Source of the DNA: Macrostomum hystrix
Lineage: Eukaryota; Platyhelminthes; Macrostomidae
Reading direction: 5' to 3'
DNA: 64,000 nt
Assembly: GCA_950097015.1 (NCBI GenBank)
Contig: CATNEN010000001.1
Span: 14,625,001-14,689,000, forward strand
The notes beneath the pieces were generated by a model. The model saw nothing but the letters and a program-made list of their open reading frames with translations. It was not told the DNA's origin and made no database searches. How positions within the stretch are numbered: the stretch's first letter is position 1; each line of letters begins with the position of its first letter. Both the position numbers and the translations under genes were made by a program. Below are positions 11,345 to 21,632 of the stretch, piece by piece.

Positions 11345-11616
11345 GGAAAACAAAAGTAGAATATTTTACTAATTTCAACAAATATGTTTTTAAAATATAT
11401 TTTGTGAGCACAGGCTATGGAATCTTTGAGTCTCTATAGCATCTGAGTCTATCCTATCTAGGCCAATGAGATCTGAGTCTATGCCATGAATTTCTATCTG
11501 AGTATGAAAAGGCAAAATAATGAAAATAGGAGACAAACACATTAAACACATTGAGATTAACCTGGCTGAATTATATAATAATTAATTAAGAAGTCATATT
11601 GCTTAAAAAGACACGG

Positions 11617-11708
11617 AGGATAAGCGAGGCTGCTTACTAATAGAATTGATAAGGTGATGCTGCTTACTCATAGAATTGATAATGTTTAACGGGTTTCAAA
11701 CAATTTTA
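11617..11708 (-). repeat. 30-bp satellite junction, inverted
   Basis: Two inverted satellite units within a ~90-bp block that duplicates 10,409-10,495. Confidence 0.8.
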
Positions 11709-11883
11709 CTAAAGCACTCCCGCACGCCAGCTGGAGCACCCGCTGGCACTCCTGCTGGCGCACCGGCTCGATGTCATTGTCGATGACGAATATTCGGCTG
11801 CCAAGTCTTAACACGTGAAACAAAGCAACTATGATGATTTCTAGAGAAGCATGGAGGCTCAACTGGCTGGTAGATCACACCAT

Positions 11884-13480
11884 CAGCAACATCACCTCAT
11901 CAATTCTATGTGACAGCAGCATCATATTATCAATTCTATAAGTCAGCAGCATCATCTTATCAATTCTATGAGTCAGCAGCATCATCTTATTAATTCTATA
12001 AGTCAGCAGCATCATATTATCAATTCTGTGTCAGAAGCATCATATTATCAATTCTATAAGTCAGCAGCATCATCTTATCAATTCTGAGTCAGCAGCATCA
12101 TCTTATCAGTTCTATGAGTCAGCAGCATCATCTTATCAATTCTATGTGTCAGAAGCATCATATTATCAATTCTATGAGTCAGCAGCATCATCTTATCAAT
12201 TCTATGTGTCAGCAGCATCATCTTATCAATTCTATGAGTCAGCAGCATCATATTATCAATTCTATGTGTCAGAAGCATCATATTATCAATTCTATGAGTC
12301 AGCAGCATCATCTTATCAATTCTATGTGTCAGAAGCATCATATTATAAATTCTATAAGTCAGCAGCATTATCTTATCAATTCTGAGTCAGCAGCATCATC
12401 TTATCAATTCTATAAGTCAGCAGCATCATCTTATCAATTCTATAAGTCAGCAGCATCATATTATCAATTCTATTTGTCAGAAGCATCATATCAATTCTTT
12501 AAGTCAGCAGCATCATCTTATCAGTTCTATGAGTCAGCAGCATCATCTTATCAATTCTATGTGTCAGAAGCATCATATTATCAATTCTATGAGTCAGCAG
12601 CATCATCTTATCAATTCTATGTGTCAGCAGCATCATCTTATCAATTCTATGAGTCAGCAGCATCATATTATCAATTCTATGTGTCAGAAGCATCATATTA
12701 TCAATTCTATGAGTCAGCAGCATCATCTTATCAATTCTATGTGTCAGAAGCATCATATTATAAATTCTATAAGTCAGCAGCATCATCTTATCAATTCTGA
12801 GTCAGCAGCATCATCTTATCAATTCTATAAGTCAGCAGCATCATCTTATCAATTCTATAAGTCAGCAGCATCATATTATCAATTCTATTTGTCAGAAGCA
12901 TCATATCAATTCTTTAAGTCAGCAGCATCATCTTATCAATTCTATAAGTCAGCAGCATCATCTTATCAATTCTGAGTCAGCAGCATCATCTTATCAATTC
13001 TATAAGTCAGCAGCATCATCTTATCAATTCTATAAGTCAGCAGCATCATATTATCAATTCTATTTGTCAGAAGCATCATATTATCAATTCTTTAAGTCAG
13101 CAGCATCATCTTATCAATTCTATAAGTCAGCAGCATAATCTTATCAATTCTGAGTCAGCAGCATCACCTTATCAATTCTATAAGTCAGCAGCATCATATT
13201 ATCAATTCTATTTGTCAGAAGCATCATATCAATTCTTTAAGTCAGCAGCATCATCTTATCAATTCTATAAGTCAGCAGCATCATCTTATCAATTCTGAGT
13301 CAGCAGCATCATCTTATCAATTCTATAAGTCAGCAGCATCATCTTATCAATTCTATAAGTCAGCAGCATCATATTATCAATTCTATTTGTCAGAAGCATC
13401 ATATTATCAATTCTTTAAGTCAGCAGCATCATCTTATCAATTCTATAAGTCAGCAGCATCACCTTATCAATTCTATAAGT
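11884..13480 (+). repeat. 30-bp satellite array with ~415-bp higher-order repeat
   Basis: More than fifty units of ~30 bp (consensus CAATTCTATGAGTCAGCAGC + ATCATCTTAT) run head to tail. Variants (GTGTCAGAAG, CTATTTGTC, a deleted-unit CATATCAATTC) recur in the same order: the rare TTATCAGTTCTATG occurs at 12,104 and again 415 bases later at 12,519, with matching neighbours. Long open frames on both strands arise because 30 is a multiple of three; they are not genes. A mariner element interrupts the right end. Confidence 0.95.
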
Positions 13481-13481
13481 A

Positions 13482-14429
13482 CGAGGGGCTTACAGAAGGT
13501 TTTGAGATACGTCTTTCTTATAAGTTGCAGCTGCACGCCTTTTAATGTACATACTCTACCACCTCAAAAATATTTTCAAATAATTATTAATTACAGTATA
13601 AACTTTCAGCCTTTGCGCTCTTGTCAATTTTTCACAATCACTCTTTAAAGTCAATACCCCCTACCAAACTGTACTCGCTCCAATGGAGTTGACAAACCGT
13701 GATTTTCGTGCCGCGATTGTTTACGACCAGCGTAAAGGTCTCACGCGAGAGCAATGCGTTTAAAGTTTATTCGCGGATGATGCCACTCCAACGAAGGTCA
13801 AGCGGGCCCGCAGCGTCGAAAAGCAGATGGTGGCGACTTTCTTCAGCCAGGCTGCCCATCTGGCGACTGTAGCGCTCCAAGACAGGCGTACAGTCAATGC
13901 CGACTGGTGTTCGATGCGTGGCGCAGACGCCGGCCGCGCACCGGACTTCGTGGCCTGCTGCTGCACCACGACAATGCCAGTGCGCACACGGCTGCTGCAC
14001 CACGACAATGCCAGTGCGCACACGGCTGCTGCACCACGACAATGCCAGTGCGCACACGGCTGCTGCACCACGACAATGCCAGTGCGCACACGGCTGCAAC
14101 ATTGGCATTTCTGACCGAGAATGAAGTCCAGCTGGTGACGCATCCTGCATATTCGCCCGACCTGGCACCCTGCGACTTCTTTCTCTTCCCTTTAGTAAAG
14201 AACCAACTGCGTGGGACTCGGTTTGAGAGCCCGGAAGCAGCGAGAATCGAGTTTGAGCGGGTGGTTTCAGCAGTGCCTAAAGAACAATGGGCTGGAGCCT
14301 GGACGCAGTGGTTTCACTGAATGAGGACATGTGTACAAGCTGGTGGCAACTACTTTGAAAAATTGACAGAAAATTTGACTCAGACACTTTTCGTTTCGGT
14401 GCATCACAAAACTTTCAGTACACCCCTCG
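13482..14429 (+). mobile_element. Mariner-family element inserted in satellite, with TA duplication
   Basis: Terminal inverted repeats are visible: left CGAGGGGCTTACAGAAGGTT, right end reverse complement CGAGGGGTGTACTGAAAGTT. TA flanks both ends (13,480-13,481 and 14,430-14,431). The host sequence reads ...TTCTATAAG|TA and TA|AGCAGCATCACC, so the insertion split a 30-bp satellite unit. The element is 948 bp, shorter than the usual ~1.3 kb, because the transposase gene has lost its middle part. Confidence 0.88.
13683..14375 (+). pseudogene. Mariner transposase, internally deleted and interrupted
   Basis: The start MELTNRDFRAAIVYDQRKGL is the N-terminal helix-turn-helix region. A stop or frameshift follows at 13,759. 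The frame resumes with SVEKQMVATFFSQAAHLATV and LQDRRTVNADW, then the second catalytic aspartate motif HHDNASAHTA, and finally TENEVQLVTHPAYSPDLAPC with DFFLFP, the third carboxylate motif. The first catalytic Asp region is missing. The HDNASAH segment is expanded to four 34-bp copies (13,961-14,096). A TGA at 14,318-14,320 replaces an expected Arg codon, after which MRTCVQAGGNYFEKL still matches the family C-terminus. Not functional. Confidence 0.85.
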
Positions 14430-14645
14430 TAAGCAGCATCACCTCATCAATTCTGTGAGTCCGCAGCATCACCTCATCAATTATATGGGTCAGCAGCATA
14501 ACCTTATCAATTGTATGAGTAAGCAGCATCATCTCATCAATTTCATTAGTCAGCAGCATCACCTCATCAATTTCATTAGTCAGCAGCAATACCTCATAAA
14601 TTTCATTAGTCAGTAGCATGACCTTATCACATTATCATCGCACAT
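14430..14645 (+). repeat. 30-bp satellite, array right of mariner
   Basis: About seven diverged units (CAGCAGCATCACCTCATCAA, TTTCATTAGTCAGCAGC) continue the array interrupted by the mariner element. Confidence 0.85.
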
Positions 14646-14660
14646 TACATTATTATTATA

Positions 14661-15588
14661 CGAGCGAGGGGTGTCCCAGAAATAGCGAGAAAAATCGATG
14701 CACAGGCAAACTGGTGAAACATAGTTTATTGAAACTTACGTCACTGATAAATAAACATTCAGCAGTTCTAACACTTTTTAAACTAAGTAAATATATCAAT
14801 TCATTAAAAAATTATGGCTAAAATTAGAACAAGGGGTAAGGGGTAGAGTTGAACCAAGTCAAGGCCCTAACCTAAGTTTTTCCTTAGACAATTTTTGCGA
14901 CAGAAAAAAATAAGCAGAAGCATCAGTGAACAGAAGAAGAAAAAGGCAACAGACGAGCAGAGAAGCGTGAGCACCAGAATCAAAAGAAGCAGAAGCTGAC
15001 GCAAGAAATACCTGTGGCACCAACGACAGCAAGCACGAGACATCGCGAATATCGACATTTTGTGCGCCTCGACAAGACGCCGCTGTTGAGTTTGGATTTT
15101 TTTCATTCCCCCTTGTTCAATCGTTCAATGTTTAGCGTTTCGTCAAACTTCAATTCATCGGATCTTGTCTGTGGATCTTGGTATGTCAGTCCGTGAAACT
15201 GACGGCGAGATGGGTACCTCGTTTGTTGACAGAAGAAATGAAAACTGTAAGAATGAAGCCCTGCAGGGAGAATCTTGAGCTGGTGCGTAATGCTGGTGGA
15301 TGGGAGAGTTTCCAACCCTATGTGGTCGGCGATGAATCCTGGACTTTGACCCTGAGACCAAGCAGGAAAGCAAGGTGTGGGCGTTGAAGTGTTCAGATCC
15401 ACCTGAGAAGGCGAAGCGAGACCAGCACTGCAAGATCATGCTGACCCTTTTCTTCGATAAATTTACTTGATTTAAAAAGCGTTAGAACTGCTGAATGTTT
15501 ATTTATCAGTGACGTAAGTTTCAATAAACTATGTTTCACCAGTTTGCCTGTGCATCGATTTTTCTCGCTATTTCTGGGACACCCTACG
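14661..15588 (+). mobile_element. Second mariner/Tc1-type element with ~130-bp inverted repeats
   Basis: Long terminal inverted repeats, AGGG(G)TGTCCCAGAAATAG through TTTATTGAAACTTACGTCAC to about 14,800 on the left and 15,460 on the right, are nearly identical. The ends lie beside TACG. Between them is a decayed mariner-like transposase. The outermost bases resemble the first element's ends (CGAGGGG), suggesting a related family. Confidence 0.82.
15180..15462 (+). pseudogene. Mariner-like transposase fragment, frameshifted
   Basis: Readable pieces are RWVPRLLTEEMKTVRMK, RENLELVRNAGGWESF and VGDESWT, where GDES carries the first catalytic aspartate of mariner transposases. After a frameshift near 15,347 come ESKVWALKCSDPPEKAKRD and HCKIMLTLFFD. 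The frame then meets the right inverted repeat directly, so the second and third catalytic carboxylates are deleted. This is the half of the enzyme missing from the neighbouring mariner copy. Confidence 0.7.
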
Positions 15589-15591
15589 TAA

Positions 15592-15616
15592 CATTCATTC
15601 ATTCATTCATTCATTC
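15592..15616. repeat. (ATTC)n microsatellite
   Basis: About six CATT/ATTC repeats directly right of the second mariner-type element. Confidence 0.9.
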
Positions 15617-15642
15617 CTCATTCCTTCTTTAGCTTTTGGATA

Positions 15643-15673
15643 ACTTCGAGTTGCATCCGCTGCAACTCGAAGA
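15643..15673. other. Perfect 12-bp hairpin
   Basis: CTTCGAGTTGCA, a 5-base loop, then TGCAACTCGAAG. It stands alone in AT-rich DNA, with no adjoining T-run to suggest a terminator. Confidence 0.7.
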
Positions 15674-16017
15674 AGGCATCCTGAATGAAAGGAGATAAAA
15701 ACATTTTTTACCTTTTATTTCAAGTATGAAGACTAAGACGCTCAAAGTAGACAACAATATATAGAAGTGTAAATAGCTACTAAAAACCTTTTGGACTGCA
15801 ATATGTGCACGTATCTAAAGTCACGGACTAAAGTCTAAAGTATAAATTTTAGCCACTAACTGACATAATCATCTTAGGATTGGGGTAGTCTATAGGTCTA
15901 TAAGTCTATAGACTATAAGTCTATAAGTCTATATATTTTAGGGACAGTATTTCTATGGTCCAATAATAAAAAACGGTTTAATATCATAAACCTCACCAGC
16001 TGGCTACGCTTGGCGCG

Positions 16018-16187
16018 CCATTTCCGGCCACCTCGGCGCTGCTGTTGCCGCTGCTGCCGTTGCTGTTGCCACTGCTGCTGCTGCCACTGCTGCCGCTGCC
16101 GCCACTGCTGCTGCTGCCGCTGCTGCCACTGCTGCTGCTGCTGCTGCCGCTGCTGCTGCTGCCGCTGCTGCCACTGCTGCTCCCAAG
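16018..16187. repeat. Imperfect CTG/CCG trinucleotide tract
   Basis: CTG, CCG, CCA and TTG triplets alternate for about 170 bases. All three frames are open on each strand (poly-Ala, Ser/Gly, Cys and Leu), so open reading frames here carry no coding weight. Confidence 0.85.
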
Positions 16188-16904
16188 GCCTGGGTGGCCA
16201 AGGTGGCCTTTGGCTCTGTTTTTTGTGGAATGGAGTATAGTTATGGAAATGTGAATTGTTATTAAAAAAAATGAAATGAAATGAAATAGTGTTTTAATCA
16301 CATTAAATCGTTAAATAATGTTAAATAATACGATTAGTTCGTGATATTTCATGCAGTGACGCGATCAGTGCTTCTGTGGCCTCGGCTACAAAAGTGTGAA
16401 GTACACAAATACACATTGGTGCATAATTGTATCATTCACGAGAGTAAGTGCATAAAGTGAGTGGTGATGGTTGCTTGTTTTGTGCTGTTGCTGTTAATGT
16501 TACTTCCGTGCTGTGCTTGCGAAGTGGCTTTCGCATGAGCGAAATCAGAACTAGCGATTTTAAGTTCCAGTGTGCGTTAGTTATAATTTCTGGAAAACCA
16601 ATCATTTTACGTGCATGATGACGTTATTGATGTTAAATAGTGCAATAATATTAAATTTAATTAGGCTTTTAAAATCAGATCCTCACACGCTATTTCATAT
16701 CCTCAGACAGCATTTCTGAAATTTAAAACAATGAGATTTAAAGTGAAAAAGTTTCTGCTGAAAGTCACTAGGCTGAAATTCGCGCCCTGGCCTTATTATT
16801 AGCCGATTCAAGCATAATTAATGAATTTCGCTTTTGGCGAAGTTTTTAAATCGGCAAACATTTCGCGCGCACTATTCACTTTACTGACCAGAACTTGCGC
16901 ATAA

Positions 16905-17400
16905 GTTCGCTGCGGCTGCTGCTGTTGCTGTTGCGGCTTCTTCTTCTTCTTTATTCAGACCGCGCCCAAGTCAGAACAGCGGTTCTGATAGGGGCGGGGG
17001 CGGCCAGCGCCCCATGCTCCGCAGGAGGGAAATGGCCTTGCCGGGCTGGCGCAGGAGCTCCTGGTGGTCCGTGCCAACCAGGGCAAGGCGCTTTGCGTCG
17101 CCCCGAGGGCAGTAGAATATGGCGTGTTGCGGCGTGTCCACGGCTCCGCAGTCGGCGCAGAGTTCGTGTTCCGCGAGGCCGAAGCGGTGCAGCGTCTCGC
17201 GGCAGAGGGTTGTCGCGTTCGCACGCAGTTGGTTAGCAAACACGGTTTCAGCACGGTTGCGAGCATCCCCGAAGGTCGGCCAGGTGGCGCTAGGGAGGCT
17301 GCGCGCGTCAAGCCTTTGCCGCTCTCGTCGAATGGCGGCTTTGGCCGTGTCCAGCGGGATGCCTACGTCGAATTGCTCGAGGAGTACCGCCTCGTTTGCC
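16905..17400 (-). pseudogene. 3' end of a truncated non-LTR retrotransposon ORF2
   Basis: Minus-strand translation gives NEAVLLEQFDVGIPLDTAKA, AAIRRERQRLDARSLPSATW and FANQLRANATTLCRETLHRF. It continues CADCGAVDTPQHAIFYCP, a C-x2-C-x8-H-x4-C zinc-knuckle-like motif typical of the extreme C-terminus of Jockey/R1/L1-type reverse transcriptases, and stops at 16,971. AATAAA and a GAAGAAGAAG/CAG-rich tail follow, ending near 16,905. No reverse transcriptase or endonuclease is present; upstream the frame runs straight into CAG repeats. Confidence 0.72.
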
Positions 17401-17449
17401 AGCTGTTGCGGCTGCTGCTGTTGCTGTTGCGGCTGCTGTTGCTGTTGCC

Positions 17450-17483
<34 letters not shown>

Positions 17484-17945
17484 CCGCTGTTGCGGCTGCG
17501 GCTGCTGTTGCTGTTGCCGCTGCTGCTGTTGCTGTTGCGGCTGCTGTTGCTGTTGCGGCTGCTGTTGCTGTTGCCGCTGCTGCTGTTGCTGTTGCGGCTG
17601 CGGCTGCTGTTGCGGCTGCTGTTGTTGCCGCTGCTGCTGCCGCGTCTGCGGCGTCTGCTACTGCCGCGTCTGCGGCGTCTGCTGCTGCCGCTGTTGCTGC
17701 TGCTGCTGTTGTGGCTGCTGCTGCTGTTGCTGCTGCGGCTGCTGTTGCGGCTGCTGTTGTTGCCGCTGCTGCTGCCGCGTCTGCGGCGTCTGCTGCTGCC
17801 GCTGTTGCTGCTGCTGCTGTTGTGGCTGCTGCTGCTGTTGCTGCTGCTGCTGTTGCTGCTGTTGCTGCTGCTGCTGTTGCCGCTGCTGCTGCCGCGTCTG
17901 CGGCGTCTGCGGCTGCCGTTGCTGCCGCTCCTCCTCCTCCTCCGC
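17396..17945 (-). repeat. CAG/CAA/CCG tract read as polyglutamine, in frame with the retrotransposon tail
   Basis: On the minus strand this is ~180 triplets encoding Q-rich blocks (QQQQ..., with RQQQTPQTRQ repeated) that stay in phase with the retrotransposon C-terminus to the left. One TAG interrupts near 17,656. To the right a frame from 18,092 reads into LVGTLVLAEEEEERQQRQ. Plus-strand frames (poly-Leu, poly-Cys, poly-Ala) are mirror products. Confidence 0.8.
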
Positions 17946-18327
17946 CAAAACTAGAGTTCCAACTAACTCTCTTTTTTTGGCGAAGAAGGAGGAGGGCCCA
18001 TAGGTCGCATTTGACCCATTTTTAAATGAAATAGAAATGTCGCTGCGAGTAGTCTGCGAGATGTCGCTGCAACAGATAAAATATTGTAGCAATAACAGAC
18101 AGCTGATTTTAGAATTTTAGAGGTTTCTAATTTACACTAGGGAAATGAAAATGTAACTCAACAAAGTTGCTATTAGGCAAATTTAAATTCAGAAAGCAAC
18201 AAGGAGAAAAGTGTTTTTTCAAGAAGCCTACGAATTATAAGATTTACTTATTGAAACACATGCAATCGTTGCAAACAAATTTTAATGTAAAAACATGGCA
18301 CTAAATTTTCCGCCCTATGTAGTGCTC

Positions 18328-18492
18328 AAATGGGTTGTTTTTGCACAAAATCACGTTTTTCGATTTTGAGAGTCAATTATAAAATTTTTTTGCAACTGAC
18401 AGACGTGAGTGTCACTTTTTCTGAGAGTAGTCATCTAGATGTTTCTAATAAGTACTAATATGGGTCATTCTTATGCTTCACCTATCCTTACC
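18328..18492 (+). repeat. Dispersed ~165-bp repeat, copy 1
   Basis: Matches 25,829-25,988 in the same orientation: AAAATCACGTTTTTCGATTT, TTGCAACTGACAGACGTGA, TGTTTCTAATAAGTAC and TTCACCTATCCTTA are shared. Non-coding. Confidence 0.8.
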
Positions 18493-18499
18493 CCTTGCG

Positions 18500-18635
18500 C
18501 AAAATACGTCGCAAGAACGTCGCCAGAACGTCATGCCGCAACCGTCGCAGAACGTCGCATTTGTCCGTTACTGGTCAGTCGCTGCTACGTCGCACAATGA
18601 CTAAGCGGCAACGAATCCGCGACTAGCTTGCGACG
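18500..18635. other. Cluster of CGTCGCA-type motifs
   Basis: CGTCGC or CGTCGCA occurs about five times, together with related GCAACGAAT/GCGACGCA forms, on both strands within ~130 bp. It is not a clean tandem repeat; similar ATGTCGCTGC words occur at 18,036 and 18,060. Function unknown. Confidence 0.4.
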
Positions 18636-19299
18636 CATGTAGTTCAGTACTTTTTAGCTCGTATTTCATCCAATATATCCCAAAACTTTAGGTCAATGAA
18701 AGTGCTTGTAACTTTCAACACTTTATTGACATGGTAATAAAAATATTTAAGCGAAACTGATCGCAAAAAGAAGTTATACAGAATACAGTTAGAGCTAACT
18801 TAAAAAATATAATTTGCAACACTAATTTTAGTAAAGCATTTTGGCAAACATACATTATTGAAAATTAATTCTAAATCAATAAAGTAACGTTATTTTTTCA
18901 TATTAACGGTATTGAAAAACAGTAATTAAATTGATAAAATACGCGTCATATACGCAATAATCCGAAAAAAAGAAATAGATAAAAATTCATACGCGTCAAT
19001 AATGACAAACTGTTTCGTAGCATTGTTTCATTATTATTCTTCTTCGTCTGCTTCTTCCCCTGCGTCAGGCTGCAGTGGCAATTCCACGATGTTAAAATTA
19101 TGTGCGTCGTTTGCCTCCGCGTCTGCAATGGTTGCCAAGTTGGCCTGGCGTCTTTCGAGTCGCTGAGGCGCATGCTTTAAATATGACCCGACTAATTCAT
19201 CGATATCCATGGCCTGCAAACCGCAGCTGGGAAAGGAATACCAGACGATATCTGGAAGTTTTTTTAAATGGAGAATTTCAAATACAACGATGATGTGAC

Positions 19300-19807
19300 C
19301 AGTGGCATCGCTGACGGGGGGACAGGGGGGACATGCCCCTTCACTGAAAAACCTGGAGGACAAGCTAATTGTCCCCTCACCCCAGTGGCCTAACATGTAG
19401 TTAAAAATAATGCGAACCAGTTTATTCTTAAGAATTTGACACCCATAATCAACAACAGCAAACTACCTTTTCTACTACGAGCGTAGACCATTGAATTTCT
19501 TAAGATTCTGGAAGCCCCAACAACCCAAAAAATCCTGTCCCTCATTCCGAAACGGCACCTCTTTTTAAAAAAATACATACATCTACTACTTGAAACCATT
19601 CCCTCAGTCACTTATCTTACAAGTACTCCTGTCTTTATACCCTACTTCTCAAGAGACCCCGTGCCTCTTTTAAGGACTCGGTGCCTCTTCTTAAGACCCT
19701 GCATGTGACTTCTCAAGCATATGCAGAATATTCAGTGGTCAAAACAGTGGTGTTAGGAGACTAAGTGCCACCTTTGTCCCCCCTTGAAAAGCGTGGTGAC
19801 GCGCCTG
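19300..19807. mobile_element. hAT-like non-autonomous element with 8-bp target duplication
   Basis: GATGTGAC flanks the element on both sides (19,292-19,299 and 19,808-19,815). The ends are CAGTGGCATCGCTGACGGGG on the left and, as reverse complement, CAGGCGCGTCACCACGCTTT on the right; both run into GGGGGGACA. CAG(T)GGCG-type ends with G-runs and 8-bp duplications are typical of hAT elements. The 508-bp interior has no transposase. It lies in an intron of the DUF4806-like gene. Confidence 0.78.
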
Positions 19808-20689
19808 GATGTGACTATGAGGTAATATTCTGTAGAAAAGATTAAGACACAAATGCTTACTTCTAATTAGAGGCAGCAAGCCTAACCCTTCAAATTATGT
19901 TTTTTGAGATCCAGATAGAGTGGCACCACGCAAATTAAATGCGGAAGCAATTTCGTCCGGCATAATGGACCGCAGAGTATTGGCGATGAGGAGAGACGGA
20001 TTCTTGCCACCGATAAGCTTGAAATAGCGAGTCTAAAATTGCAGCAGTGAAAATGAGTAGTCAATATGGACTCAATTTTCTTGAAGAGAAAATAGCTATA
20101 TATATAGCCATAGGCCTAATCTTACGGCATCATCCATCGCAACTTTGTCTCCCGTAACAGACTTAGCCCAAGCAGTAAGTTGGGCCATATTTGTGCAAGG
20201 CAGGCATTTGATTGATGGCCTGGAATCAGCTGTTTGAATTGGTGGTCGGTTCCTACTTGCATGCTGATTTGCATCCCGGTCACGAAGATACAAAGCGTAG
20301 AAGTCGGAAAACTTTGAGTCCAAGTCCTTCACAGCAGTATGAAGCGCCTTTACGTACGAAATTGTTAGCGCTGAAATAAAATGTGAGATACAATGCAAAA
20401 ATGGACAAAACATGTTCTAAAATTGAACTTCTATTGCTTAGTTCTAAATTTTAATGAATAAGTTATCAACATAAGCATTTTAAAGATTAAAAACCCTCGA
20501 GAATTGAAATATTTACAAAACCTTACTCACTTGCTTCACTAGAAACCTCGGGTATTGCTTCGAATATGCCATGCTCAACGTGTTCAATACCAGCAATATT
20601 AGAGTCAAAATTAGGTGAAGATGATACTGACAATTGTTCTTGATGGTTGTTGTAGTTGGAATTAGGTGAAAACAATGGCCCCGATGGTC

Positions 20690-20875
20690 TAGGCGACGCC
20701 ATAGATGCAGCACCACCTGATGGTCTAGGCGACGCCATAGATGCAGCACCACCTGATGGTCTAGGCGACGCCATAGATACAGCACCACCTGATAGTCTAG
20801 GTGACGTCATAAAAGCAGCACCTGATGGTCTAGGTGACGTCATAAAAGCAGCACTTGATGGTCTAGGCGACACTA
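20690..20875 (-). repeat. 36-bp coding minisatellite inside the DUF4806-like gene
   Basis: Units of 36 bp (some 33 bp) encode SPRPSGGAASMA and diverged forms such as SPRPSSAAFMT. Length changes are multiples of three, so the frame is kept. Confidence 0.85.
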
Positions 20876-21632
20876 GAAGTGGCCTCTGGTGTTGCGATGT
20901 CGCTAAGGACTGCCATGAGGTTCGAATCCCGACCGACCAAGCTGAACTCGAAGCAGCAGACGAAGGAACAGTAGGAGCTTTTGGGGGAGGCGGCAATGAT
21001 AATTCATTAGCTCCTTGGCTGGTCCGCTTTCGCCGCCGCGATGACTGAGCATCATCTGTATGCTCGTCTATGAATCTACTAACGCCCTGTCGACGTCTTC
21101 CCGTTTCGTAGTCACGACTCGACTTCGCCGTGATTGATAAAGCGTGAGCGAAGGCTCTTGGCCGCCTCAAATGTTTCTAGGGAGAAATAGGCACAAGCAT
21201 TCACATTATATTTAAAAAACAATTTAGCCTTAAACAATCTAAAAAATTGCACGGTCGATAAATATCTTACCGCGAGACCCAATTATATCGATAGTCTCAA
21301 TGCTCCAATTTTCGTTCGGCTTATGTTCACGTTGAAGTGCAGTAGAGTAGACATTGGCTGGGTGACACCGTACAGAAGTATTTGAAATTAGCCACGATCT
21401 TAACAGCAGATCAATAGATGAGTCACTAAGATATTCAACCAGTAGAAACTTGTCATCTTTTTTTGGTTGATTATCTCCATCGTTTTCCATTGTGCAGCTA
21501 AATTGCTGAAACAAGCATGTGCAATTTAGAGATTAAGTGAATTAGCAGTAAAGCGTTAACCGAGAAATTAACGCTAACTCTAGTTTGATTATATTTAATG
21601 ACAACATTTACAGAAACAATTAAATATGAGTT

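Larger units (their letters stand above)
19034..21490 (-). pseudogene. DUF4806-like multi-exon gene, probably decayed
   Basis: Five minus-strand exons can be placed by GT-AG sites: 21,490-21,271 (MENDGDNQPKKDD, FLLVEYLSDSSIDLL, IDIIGSR), 21,176-20,531, 20,370-20,126 (KCLPCTNMAQLTAWAKSVTG), 20,032-19,887 (RYFKLIGGKNPSLLIANTL, MPDEIASAFNLRG) and 19,251-19,034 (IDELVGSYLKHAPQRLERR, acidic tail). The last three follow the DUF4806 pattern known from many arthropod proteins of unknown function; the first resembles their N-terminal region. Splice phases agree for exons 2-4. Lesions: joining exons 1 and 2 gives ETFEAAKSLRSRF and then TGA, while the long exon-2 frame is offset by one; TAA lies at 19,895-19,897. 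The hAT-like insertion sits in the last intron. Confidence 0.6.

Noticed and set aside
12078-12975. Open frames up to 228 codons on both strands
   Set aside because: They arise from the 30-bp satellite, whose length is a multiple of three and whose unit lacks stops in some frames. No start context, splice site or domain.
17064-18025. Plus-strand frames of 200-300 codons rich in Leu, Cys or Ala/Val
   Set aside because: Mirror frames of the CAG tract and of the minus-strand retrotransposon tail.
20656-21048. 130-codon plus-strand frame with DGLGDAIDAAPP repeats
   Set aside because: Antisense of the 36-bp coding repeat in the DUF4806-like gene, whose minus-strand frame has matching splice phases.
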